This document shows positions 24,622-31,492 of a stretch of 35,473 bases of DNA, one piece after another. Each line of letters opens with the position of its first letter. Position 1 is the first letter of the stretch. Location of the stretch: the NCBI GenBank assembly GCA_023434825.1, contig JAEYSH010000156.1, positions 1 through 35,473 of the forward strand, in the 5' to 3' direction. Source of the stretch: Methanobacteriota archaeon. Its GTDB lineage: Archaea > Methanobacteriota > Methanobacteria > Methanobacteriales > Methanobacteriaceae. The position numbers were made by a program, and so were the translations under genes. The notes under the pieces were generated by a model, which did no database searches, had not been told where the DNA came from, and saw nothing but the letters and a program-made list of their open reading frames with translations.

Positions 24622-26055
24622 ATGATAACTTCACTACGAAAGAGAGATTTATATCTCATTTCAGCGCAATTAGGCGTAATAATGGTAGGTATTGGAGTAG
24701 TAACATTAATACCAATAATCGTTGCCTTAATCTACAATGAAGGAAATTATATCTCTTTTTTAATCCCATCAGGATTTTCTATTTTATTTGGATTCATTTT
24801 ATGGAAATCATTTGAAGACAAAAAAAGGCATGTGAGCCTAAAACATGGAATGATAATTGCTGCATTGGCGTGGCTCTGGGCGGCATTAATTGGTGGTCTT
24901 ATTTTAATGCAAATTACTCATATTAATTTTTTAAACGCTTATTTTGAGAGTATGTCTGCCTGGACTGGAAGTGGACTTTCTATTTATCTTAATGTGGAAA
25001 TACTTCCCAATTCAGTTTTATTCTTACGTAGTCTTATGCAATGGGTTGGAGGTCTTGGTATTGTTATCATGGTAATAGGAATATTAATACGGCCAGGAAC
25101 AGCCGCTGCAAGATTATACAGATCTGAAGCAAGAGAAGAAAAGATTAAGCCTAGTATTCTTGGAACTATGAAAGTTATATGGTGGATTTATATCATCTAC
25201 ACCCTTTTAGGCATTATTTTATATAGCCTTGCTGGAATGTCTCTTTTCGATGCAATAAACAACACTTTCACTAACTTGGCTACTGGTGGAATGTCAATTA
25301 AAAATGATAATATAGGAGCATACGGTAGCAACCTAGTTTATATAATAACCATATTTTTAATGATTTTAGGAGGTACAAGCTTCCTGGTGCATTATAGAGT
25401 TTTAACAGGTAAAATTGGGGAAGGATTAAAAGATATTCAGTTTCAGTTCATGATGGTTTTAATTATACTATTTTCAATATTATTAGTAGTAAATGCGAAA
25501 TTTGTACCTATTGAGGCCGTTTTTAATGTCGTATCTGCAATTACATGTACTGGTTCAAGTATTTCTCCATTAAGCGTGATGATAGGATGGTCACAATACA
25601 CAAAATTACTGCTCATTGCATTAATGGTTATAGGTGCAGCTGCAGGATCTACTACCGGCGCAATAAAACTTATACGAGTTATTACATTTCTAAAAGGAAT
25701 TTATTGGGAAATTAAGAGAATAATATCTCCTAAAGGTACAGTTATACCTACTAAAATAGCAGGTAAACATGTAACAAATGTAGAAATTAAAGAAGCAGGT
25801 TCATACATATTTCTTTACTTTGTTTTTTTATTTATAAGCTGGATTGTATTCGTTAGTTATGGATACGATGCATTAAACTCTTTATATGAGATTGCATCAG
25901 CACAAGGAAATGTAGGCCTTTCAATGGGAATCACATCACCAACAATGCCTCAAATCCCTCAAGCACTCATGATTTTCAATATGTGGATTGGAAGACTTGA
26001 AATAATACCGGTACTCGTGCTAGTAAGGGCATTATTAATAGGATTTAGAAAATAA
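24622..26055 (+). CDS. TrkH family potassium uptake protein, paralogue 2
   Basis: A 477-residue TrkH homologue with the same four-repeat design. Filter loops are SAWTGSGLSIY, NLATGGMSIK, AITCTGSSISP and AQGNVGLSMGI. The central glycines are kept, but the residues around them differ from paralogue 1, most in loop 3 (CTGSS). The gate motif is GAAAGSTTGAIKLIR. Different conductance, affinity or Na+/K+ choice is possible but not shown. ATG 24622 has no ribosome site, and the TATA box is only about 30 bp upstream, so the mRNA may be leaderless. It is divergent from paralogue 1, as if the two are balanced under one control region. Confidence 0.9.
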   Translation: MITSLRKRDLYLISAQLGVIMVGIGVVTLIPIIVALIYNEGNYISFLIPSGFSILFGFILWKSFEDKKRHVSLKHGMIIAALAWLWAALIGGLILMQITHINFLNAYFESMSAWTGSGLSIYLNVEILPNSVLFLRSLMQWVGGLGIVIMVIGILIRPGTAAARLYRSEAREEKIKPSILGTMKVIWWIYIIYTLLGIILYSLAGMSLFDAINNTFTNLATGGMSIKNDNIGAYGSNLVYIITIFLMILGGTSFLVHYRVLTGKIGEGLKDIQFQFMMVLIILFSILLVVNAKFVPIEAVFNVVSAITCTGSSISPLSVMIGWSQYTKLLLIALMVIGAAAGSTTGAIKLIRVITFLKGIYWEIKRIISPKGTVIPTKIAGKHVTNVEIKEAGSYIFLYFVFLFISWIVFVSYGYDALNSLYEIASAQGNVGLSMGITSPTMPQIPQALMIFNMWIGRLEIIPVLVLVRALLIGFRK

Positions 26056-26193
26056 ATGGGGTTTATTTATTTTATCAATTAAAGCATTTTCTAGCCAATA
26101 TAAGAACATCTTCATTTTTATTTAATTTTATCCCTTAAATTAATAAGTAATTTTTAACATAGAAATAATTAGAAAATAGGAAATGTGATTACC
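26056..26193 (+). other. Intergenic region before the ligase gene
   Basis: 138 bp of AT-rich sequence containing runs of T after the trkH stop (26069-26080, 26112-26125) that could end its transcript. GTGATTACC lies just before the ATG at 26194. Nothing else is seen. Confidence 0.3.
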
Positions 26194-27534
26194 ATGGCCT
26201 CTTATTTCAACCCTGAAATAGAAACAATGCCTCGAGATGAGCTTGATGCTCTTGTAGATGCACGAATAAAATACACTGTTAAATATGCAGTTGAAAATTC
26301 ACCATTTTACAGAAAGTGGTTTAAAGAAAATAATATCAAAGTATCAGATATTAGATCACATGAAGATTTAAGGGAATTACCAATAATAACTGGTCAAACT
26401 ATTAGAGAACAACAGCCCCCTGAAACAGATAAATTCGAATTTAAATGCGAAGGCAGTGAAATCTTCACAATACACGAAACAAGTGGAACAAGCGGCACAC
26501 CTAAAGCATTTTTCCTTACATGGGATGATTGGAACAGATACGCTGAAAAATACGCAAGATCATTTACATCTCAAGGATTTGGCGAAGGAGATCGTGTTGT
26601 AGTCTGTGCATCTTATGGAATGAATGTTGGTGCAAATACAATGACTCTTGCAGCTCAAAAAATTGGAATGGCTATAATTCCCGAGGGTAAATGCACATTC
26701 CCAGTACGTATAATTAAAAGCTATCAGCCTACGGGTATTGTTGGAAGTATTTTTAAATTTTTACGTCTTGCAAAGCGTATGGAAGCTGAAGGGATTACTC
26801 CACAAGAATCAAGCATAAAAAGGTTAATTGCAGGTGGGGAAAGCTTTGCAGAAGAATCTAGAAATTATTTGGAAGAAATATGGGAAGTACCAGTTTACAA
26901 TACTTACGGCAGTACTGAAGGAACCATGTGTGGAGAATGTAGCAAAAAAGCAGGTCTTCACGTACCTGAAGATTTAGTACACCTCGATGTTTATAATCCT
27001 CAACTTAAAGATTTTGTAGATGAAGGTGAATGTGGGAGAATTGTGCTTACAACACTTATTCCTGAAGGAGAAAAGACAGGAACACTTCTTTTAAACTATG
27101 ATACGGAAGATACATCTGTTGTAGTAAGCAGAGAAAAATGCTCATGCGGAAGGACACATATGCGCATAATGAACCCGCAGCGTGAGGCAGAAACAGTTTG
27201 GGTTGCTGGAAGTCCATTTAATCGAGTTGATATAGAAAAAGGAGTATTCCAGAGAGATAACATGGATTATCTAACTGGAGAATATGAGGCATTTTTATAC
27301 GGGGATGAAATGGAGACTACCTTGAGAGTTAGTATGGAATGTGAAGATCTGGGAAATTGTGATAAAGAGATGATTGAAGATAACTTTGTTAAAAGTTTCC
27401 TTGAATTTAAACATGGCCTACAGCAAGCACATGAAGATGGAAGTTTTAATATAAACTTTAATTTTACTGGACCTCGGGGTCTTGAATTCTATAAAGTTAG
27501 GGGCCGACCTAAACGTTTAGTAGACCGTCGGTGA
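26194..27534 (+). CDS. Coenzyme F390 synthetase / phenylacetate-CoA ligase family protein
   Basis: A cytoplasmic AMP-forming ligase of 446 residues. The ATP loop is HETSGTSGTPKAFFLT (about 101-116). Later come IVGSIFKFL, AGGESFAEE, the YNTYGSTEGTMCGE adenylation core, and a cysteine set (CGECSKKAGLHVPED, EKCSCGRTHMRI) that may bind a metal. In Methanobacteriales this family includes F390 synthetase, which adenylylates coenzyme F420 and signals oxidative stress. Phenylacetate-CoA ligase is the alternative, but no aromatic pathway genes are visible. ATG 26194 is preferred over GTG 26185 because GTGAT sits just before it. Confidence 0.78.
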   Translation: MASYFNPEIETMPRDELDALVDARIKYTVKYAVENSPFYRKWFKENNIKVSDIRSHEDLRELPIITGQTIREQQPPETDKFEFKCEGSEIFTIHETSGTSGTPKAFFLTWDDWNRYAEKYARSFTSQGFGEGDRVVVCASYGMNVGANTMTLAAQKIGMAIIPEGKCTFPVRIIKSYQPTGIVGSIFKFLRLAKRMEAEGITPQESSIKRLIAGGESFAEESRNYLEEIWEVPVYNTYGSTEGTMCGECSKKAGLHVPEDLVHLDVYNPQLKDFVDEGECGRIVLTTLIPEGEKTGTLLLNYDTEDTSVVVSREKCSCGRTHMRIMNPQREAETVWVAGSPFNRVDIEKGVFQRDNMDYLTGEYEAFLYGDEMETTLRVSMECEDLGNCDKEMIEDNFVKSFLEFKHGLQQAHEDGSFNINFNFTGPRGLEFYKVRGRPKRLVDRR

Positions 27535-27652
27535 AAATAAATCAATTCAAAATATTTTATTATTTTAATTTTCATTTATATTAGAAAAAACATACTATTA
27601 AAAACTAATTTTCAAATTTATTTTTAACTTTAAAGATAGGAGATAAAAATTC

Positions 27653-28918
27653 ATGCTCAATGCAGAAACTTATATAACATCACAAAAAGGAATTGGCGGT
27701 CAAATAAGGACAAGATACGAAGATTTTTATGTAGAAGAAATCCCTGAATCAGAACCAAGTGGTGAAGGTCCAAATACATGGTTTTTTATTGAAAAATTAG
27801 GGCGAGAAACTCTAGATGTAGTACTGGACGTAGCAAGAGAACTTCATGTAGATAGAAAAAGAATGGGATTTGCAGGAATGAAAGATAAGAGAGCTATTAC
27901 TAGGCAGTGGCTCTGTGTTTCAAATTCTGATGTTGAACAAATAAAAGAACTTGAAGATAAGCTTTATAAAGTAAAAATCCTCAAAATAGTCCAGAATGAA
28001 AAGAAATTAAGGATCGGACAGCTTATAGGGAATAAATTCAGGCTTCTTATTAGGGATACTGAAAATCCAGAACAGGATGTTGAAACTGCAAGAGAAGTAT
28101 TAGCGGAATTAAGTGAAAAAGGAGTTCCTAACTACTTTGGTTGGCAGCGTTTTGGTAATAAAAGGTCAAATACTCATGTTGTAGGTAAATTGATGCTTGA
28201 AAACGATCTAAAGAAAGTTGTTGATGCATATATTGGAAATCCATATCCTGAAGAGCCAGAACACATTAAAGAAATAAGAGAGATGTACGATGATGGAAAG
28301 CTACAAGAAGCGTTTGAATCCATGCCTCGTGGAATGCGTTACGAGAAAATGATGCTTAAAACACTTCTTAAGGAAATGAAAAAGAAAAAAGTGGACGATG
28401 TCGCTGATTTAGATGAAAATTCTTACAAATGGGCAATAGAAAGCCTTCCTAAACCTTTAAAAAGAATGTTTGTTCATGCATATCAATCATATTTATTTAA
28501 TAAAGCTGTAAGTGAAAGAGCAAAGCTTGGAATTGATAATTATGTTGAAGGAGACATTATAATTGATAATGAAGAACATTTAGTCCACAAATTCGGCGAT
28601 GAGATTGACGAAAGAATTAAAAACTTTGAATTTCATGCTACAGCGCCGCTTTTTGGAAGTAAAGTTCCATTAGCCGGTGGAAAATTAGGTGAAATGGAAC
28701 AGAAAATTTTAGATGATGAAGGAATCACTTTAGAAGATTTTAAGGTTCCTAAAATGCCAAAACTTGGAAGTCATGGCTTAAGGCGTGCAATGAGGTTTAA
28801 GATATGGGATGCATCAGCTGAAATGACTGATGAAGGAATTTTAGTTGAATTTTCAATTCCAAAAGGTTGTTATGCCACAGCAGTTTTAAGGGAAATAATG
28901 AAAAATGAGGTTGTTTAA
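27653..28918 (+). CDS. truD: tRNA pseudouridine(13) synthase
   Basis: Converts U13 to pseudouridine in tRNA. The 421 residues show the TruD fold: the early FYVEEIPESEPSGEGPNTWF; the catalytic motif GMKDKRAITRQ with D78; NYFGWQRFGNKR (about 163); and a TRUD insertion domain at about 180-330 before HAYQSYLFNKAVS and the end SHGLRRAMRFK. GGAGAT lies 10 bases before ATG 27653. It is likely in its own transcription unit, 118 bp after the ligase gene. The identification is firm. Confidence 0.95.
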   Translation: MLNAETYITSQKGIGGQIRTRYEDFYVEEIPESEPSGEGPNTWFFIEKLGRETLDVVLDVARELHVDRKRMGFAGMKDKRAITRQWLCVSNSDVEQIKELEDKLYKVKILKIVQNEKKLRIGQLIGNKFRLLIRDTENPEQDVETAREVLAELSEKGVPNYFGWQRFGNKRSNTHVVGKLMLENDLKKVVDAYIGNPYPEEPEHIKEIREMYDDGKLQEAFESMPRGMRYEKMMLKTLLKEMKKKKVDDVADLDENSYKWAIESLPKPLKRMFVHAYQSYLFNKAVSERAKLGIDNYVEGDIIIDNEEHLVHKFGDEIDERIKNFEFHATAPLFGSKVPLAGGKLGEMEQKILDDEGITLEDFKVPKMPKLGSHGLRRAMRFKIWDASAEMTDEGILVEFSIPKGCYATAVLREIMKNEVV

Positions 28919-29130
28919 CTAAAAAACATTAATCCCTTTTAAACCTATGTTTTAATTTTATTTAAATTTGTTTCAGGTTATTTGCTATTAAAACTCAATA
29001 AATGAGTTTTAAAACGGAAATAATTAAGTTATCGCCTAAAAAAATCGAAAAAAAACATTTTAAGCAAATCGCAATATTTATCTTGATATGAGTACATAAA
29101 GAATATCCATATCATTGGAATGGTGTTTAA
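28919..29130 (+). other. Intergenic region after truD
   Basis: 212 bp, AT-rich. T-rich tracts at 28952-28974 could end the truD transcript. A TATA-like AATATTTATC near 29073-29082 lies before the small gene at 29131, with GGTG at 29121-29124 as its ribosome site. No other structure was seen. Confidence 0.3.
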
Positions 29131-29331
29131 ATGTGCAATAAATACTGGATACAATCAGGGGAAAATGGAACTCTCTTTGCGTATTTAAATTTAGAAAAAA
29201 ACCAGATAACTATTTCCTTAGAAAATGAAGCATACACTGCAGATCCTGAACGTAATGTTGGGTTAACTATGGACTTAACTAAATTTTTGGATTTAGCGAG
29301 AAGAATACAAAATTATGAAGATACTCATTAA
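29131..29331 (+). CDS. Small hypothetical protein, 66 residues
   Basis: A soluble 66-residue protein (MCNKYWIQSGENGTLFAYL...) without membrane segment or known motif, acidic overall. GGTGTTTAA just before ATG 29131 and a possible TATA box about 50 bp upstream support real expression. Its alternating hydrophobic pattern (GTLFAYLNLEKNQITISLE) suggests a small beta-sheet followed by a helix (LTKFLDLARRIQN). The function is unknown. An inverted repeat AAGATAGAA / TTCTATCTT follows at 29341-29386. Confidence 0.6.
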   Translation: MCNKYWIQSGENGTLFAYLNLEKNQITISLENEAYTADPERNVGLTMDLTKFLDLARRIQNYEDTH

Positions 29332-29340
29332 AGAGAGTAA

Positions 29341-29386
29341 AAGATAGAAAGTTATTAAAATTAGTTTACAGTAATTATTCTATCTT
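29341..29386 (+). terminator. Possible 3' hairpin after the 66-residue gene
   Basis: Arms AAGATAGAA (29341-29349) and TTCTATCTT (29378-29386) are perfectly complementary over nine bases around a 28-base AT-rich loop, beginning 10 bases after the stop. No T-run follows directly, so this may stabilise the mRNA end rather than terminate. Confidence 0.3.
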
Positions 29387-29466
29387 ATAATGAATTAAAT
29401 AGTAAATATAATTCTGATTTTAGATATCAAAAGCTAATATTTGGAAATAATTTAAAATAAATAAAT

Positions 29467-29607
29467 TTAAATTTTAAAACGTTTCTTAAGCTCTTTTTTT
29501 GCCATTTTTTCTATTTTATTTTCCTTATGATGTTTAGATCCTTTAGATTTTGTCTGTTTTTTAAGTTCTTTTCCCGCTTTTCTTTTTACTTCATCTAATA
29601 GTGACAT
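29467..29607 (-). CDS. Small lysine-rich protein, 46 residues
   Basis: A frame of 46 codons on the minus strand: it starts MSLLDEVKRKAGKELKKQ and ends KKELKKRFKI, with KGSKHHKEN in the middle. It is strongly basic (about 18 Lys/Arg), helix-forming and lacks cysteine or membrane segments. It could bind nucleic acid or ribosomes; that is inference from charge only. The ribosome site is weak. Its codons are native-looking and its frame is cleanly bounded. Chance is possible at this length, especially for an A-rich strand. Confidence 0.5.
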   Translation of the reverse strand: MSLLDEVKRKAGKELKKQTKSKGSKHHKENKIEKMAKKELKKRFKI

Positions 29608-29682
29608 AGTAATTGATCTGTTTTAATTGGTTTTAATTGTTATGGTTGAGATTATTTTACACTTTTGTGGCTATTTTAAAAT

Positions 29683-29978
29683 TTAAAGATTTTGAAGTGC
29701 TAATTCCAGAGATTCAACATGTCTAATTTTGATTTTGTTATAATGAGCAAATCCTACATCTTTTAGATATCTTTCTACAGCTTTGTAATCTGGGGCTTCC
29801 ATTAAATAAAACATTTCATGTTCGAGGGAGGATAAACTGCATATAAAATTCTAATCTGGTGTTTTTTAGCTGCTTCTTCTTTGTTAGATGTGCGGTCCTT
29901 TAAAATTTTCCTTGTTTCATCATTAAACAAATAACAGGACCCTGCTGAATGGGTCATATGTGCCATAAACATATCCAT
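29683..29978 (-). pseudogene. Small ferredoxin-fold-like protein gene broken by a one-base frameshift
   Basis: A strong ribosome site AGGTGATTTT precedes ATG 29978. The first frame reads MDMFMAHMTHSAGSCYLF...KKHQIRILYAVYPPS and then stops early. Shifting by one base at CCTCCCTCG (about 29825-29833) restores a clear continuation, LEHEMFYLMEAPDYKAVERYLKDVGF, to a stop at 29683. The total of 296 bases is one short of 99 codons. The joined product of about 98 residues has the layout of small ferredoxin-like proteins (DUF3303 type, tentative), where a -PPEH- turn is followed by -EADDYEAVE-. So the gene lost one base, probably a C, either recently or as a sequencing error. Hairpin cluster C begins right behind its ribosome site. 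Confidence 0.7.
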
Positions 29979-29988
29979 AAAATCACCT

Positions 29989-30137
29989 CTAAAATCTTTG
30001 ATTTTAGGGTTCCAAAATCCAAAGGATTTTGATAACCTCTAAAAAATTTTTAATTTTTTGGGGTTTAGAAAAATGCATAGCATGCAAACATGTAGTGTTT
30101 GCGGTGTCAAAATTTAAAATTTTGACAACATTTTTCT
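29989..30137. repeat. Hairpin cluster C
   Basis: Hairpins in order: CTAAAATC-TTT-GATTTTAG (29989-30007); CAAAATCC-AAA-GGATTTTG (30013-30031); AAAAAATT-TTT-AATTTTTT (30041-30059); GCAAACAT-GTA-GTGTTTGC (30084-30102, one T-G pair); and arms TGTCAAAATT / AATTTTGACA around TAA (30105-30127). The last two plus a short ATGC/GCAT are enclosed by a 9-base outer stem AGAAAAATG (30067-30075) and CATTTTTCT (30129-30137), making a branched structure. The connectors between the first three alternate ACCTC, GGGTT, AACCTC and GGGTT, which can pair with each other. The cluster starts directly upstream of the ribosome site of the frameshifted gene. Confidence 0.8.
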
Positions 30138-30350
30138 CCAAAACTCCTAATTTATATATTAATATATTTTTATTAAAATTTATTATTTACTATTTAAAAA
30201 CAATTCTTTGAGCAGTCTAGGAACATATAATGATTTTTAGAGACTTAATTAGACTCAAAATTCAATATAATTTATTTTTAAATAGCATTTAGTATCTCCT
30301 ACTTAAAAAATTACTAATATTTTGAATTATAAAATGAATTTGTGGTAAAT
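30138..30350 (+). promoter_or_regulatory. Upstream region of the cyclase-family gene
   Basis: 213 bp, AT-rich. TTTATATATTAATATAT at about 30150-30166 and TTATTTTTAAATAG near 30270-30283 are possible TATA elements. GTGGT at 30342-30346 is the ribosome site for ATG 30351. Nothing else was identified. Confidence 0.3.
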
Positions 30351-31028
30351 ATGACTTACATTAGACTTTCTCATTTGATTGAAAATAACTCTCCAGTTCA
30401 TATTGGATTAAAAAATCCTGATATAATCCCTAATAATGAAATATCAAAGGGAAATGGATATAATACTTATATAATCAGTGTTGAAAATCATAGTGGAACC
30501 CATATCGATGCTCCTGGACATTTTGTAGATGGGGGTAAAATTATATCTGATTATGGTGTTAATGAACTTGTTTTTAGCAATCCATTAATTTTAGACATGT
30601 CTAAAGAGCAGAAAGAGCTTATAAAAATTGAAGAAATATCTGAATTAAATTTAGATGGAATAGACTGCTTAATTTTCCGTACAGGTTTTGAAAAATACAG
30701 AAAAGATAATATAGAAACTTATTTAAAATTGAATCCGGGAATTGATCCCGATTTAATTTACTGGCTTCGAGAAAATTATCCAGAAATTAGATGCGTGGGA
30801 ATTGATTGTGTTTCAATATCAAGATTTGGAATACCAGAACAAGCAACAGAAGCTCATTTAAATGCATTTATTGAAAAGAAAGGGTTGGGAAAACCACTGG
30901 TTTTGATTGAGGATATGAAACTTGAAAATGTGGAAAATGAGGTAGTTGAAGAAATAATTGTTATTCCATGGAATATAAAAGGAATTGATAGTGCTCCGTG
31001 TACTGTTTTAGCTAAAATTAATAAGTAA
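30351..31028 (+). CDS. Cyclase / kynurenine formamidase-like family protein
   Basis: A cytoplasmic metal-dependent hydrolase of 225 residues. The family signature H47-S-G-T-H51-I-D53-A-P-G-H57-F binds the metal. Further conserved stretches are LIFRTGFEKY, VGIDCVSISRFG and EAHLNAF with a catalytic-type His/Glu, then LIEDMKLENV. Relatives hydrolyse N-formylkynurenine or cyclic amides; the physiological substrate here is unknown and no tryptophan catabolism genes are near. ATG 30351 is chosen over GTG 30342, since that GTG forms part of the ribosome site. Confidence 0.85.
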   Translation: MTYIRLSHLIENNSPVHIGLKNPDIIPNNEISKGNGYNTYIISVENHSGTHIDAPGHFVDGGKIISDYGVNELVFSNPLILDMSKEQKELIKIEEISELNLDGIDCLIFRTGFEKYRKDNIETYLKLNPGIDPDLIYWLRENYPEIRCVGIDCVSISRFGIPEQATEAHLNAFIEKKGLGKPLVLIEDMKLENVENEVVEEIIVIPWNIKGIDSAPCTVLAKINK

Positions 31029-31032
31029 ATGT

Positions 31033-31179
31033 TTATTCTTTGACGTACTCTTCGGGGTGTTCTTCAAACATTTTTTTACATGCGGGTGCACAGAAATAGT
31101 ACTTTTTACCTTTATATTCGCTTTCAAACTTTGCGTTATTTTCATCTACTTCCATTTTACATACTGGATCTACAGCCAT
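31033..31179 (-). CDS. YHS-domain metal-binding protein, 48 residues
   Basis: A complete YHS domain and nothing else: MAVDPVCKMEV with C7-K-M9, then KGKKYYFC with C30 and C34 (FCAPACKKMF), ending HPEEYVKE. These Cys/Met positions are the family pattern and are suited to soft metals such as Cu+. YHS domains are often fused to or placed beside copper P-type ATPases; copA lies 314 bp upstream on the same strand with hairpin cluster D between. A role as copper-binding chaperone or sensor is inferred. GAGGTGAAATA before ATG 31179 is a strong ribosome site. It overlaps no other gene and ends 4 bases after the convergent cyclase-family gene. Confidence 0.85.
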   Translation of the reverse strand: MAVDPVCKMEVDENNAKFESEYKGKKYYFCAPACKKMFEEHPEEYVKE

Positions 31180-31492
31180 TATTTCACCTCAAAAATTCCT
31201 CAAAAACGAAGTTTTTGGGATGCAAAACATTCGAAATTTTAGATTTCGATGCAGCAAATCGAAGATTTGCATGCTTTAGTTTTGCTAACTTTGATTTTTG
31301 TGGCCGTCGAACACTATGTGTTCGGGCCTTCGAAATCTGTCAAAATTCAAGGAATTTTGACGCAGCTAAAATCAAAGATTTTTGCATGCTATGATTTCGA
31401 AAGGTTCAGAAAATACATAGTATTTTCTTCAACCTCTTTTATATCTATGAAATTCATAAGATTAATTTTTAACTTTTTTAAGCTCATAAAGT
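31180..31492. other. Non-coding region between YHS gene and copA
   Basis: 313 bp, nearly all occupied by hairpin cluster D (31201-31427). The remaining 31428-31492 is T-rich on the plus strand (A-rich on the minus). No coding frame is convincing. It probably contains the 3' end of the copA transcript and the YHS promoter, but I cannot point to a TATA box free of hairpin sequence. Confidence 0.5.
31201..31427. repeat. Hairpin cluster D
   Basis: Seven hairpins in 227 bases: CAAAAAC-GAA-GTTTTTG (31201-31217); TCGAAAT-TTTAG-ATTTCGA (31231-31249); GCAAATC-GAA-GATTTGC (31254-31270); CGAACAC-TAT-GTGTTCG (31308-31324), further closed by GGCC on both sides (31302-31305, 31325-31328); arms GTCAAAATTC / GAATTTTGAC around AAG (31339-31361); AAAATC-AAA-GATTTT with outer GC/GC (31365-31385); and GAAAATAC-ATA-GTATTTTC (31409-31427), flanked by AGGTT (31402-31406) and AACCT (31431-31435). 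The words GATGCA and GCATGC recur between units. The arms are unrelated to one another. Confidence 0.8.

Noticed and set aside
26194..27534. Firm assignment as phenylacetate-CoA ligase
   Set aside because: The adenylation motifs fit both functions. The methanogen setting favours F390 synthetase, so the call is left at family level.
30029..30211. 60-codon plus-strand frame over cluster C
   Set aside because: It starts inside the hairpin cluster without a ribosome site and ends in AT-rich sequence; it has no coding character.
29989..31427. Hairpin clusters as CRISPR arrays
   Set aside because: There is no conserved direct repeat with regular unique spacers; the palindromic units differ in sequence and the spacing is irregular. 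No cas gene is present.
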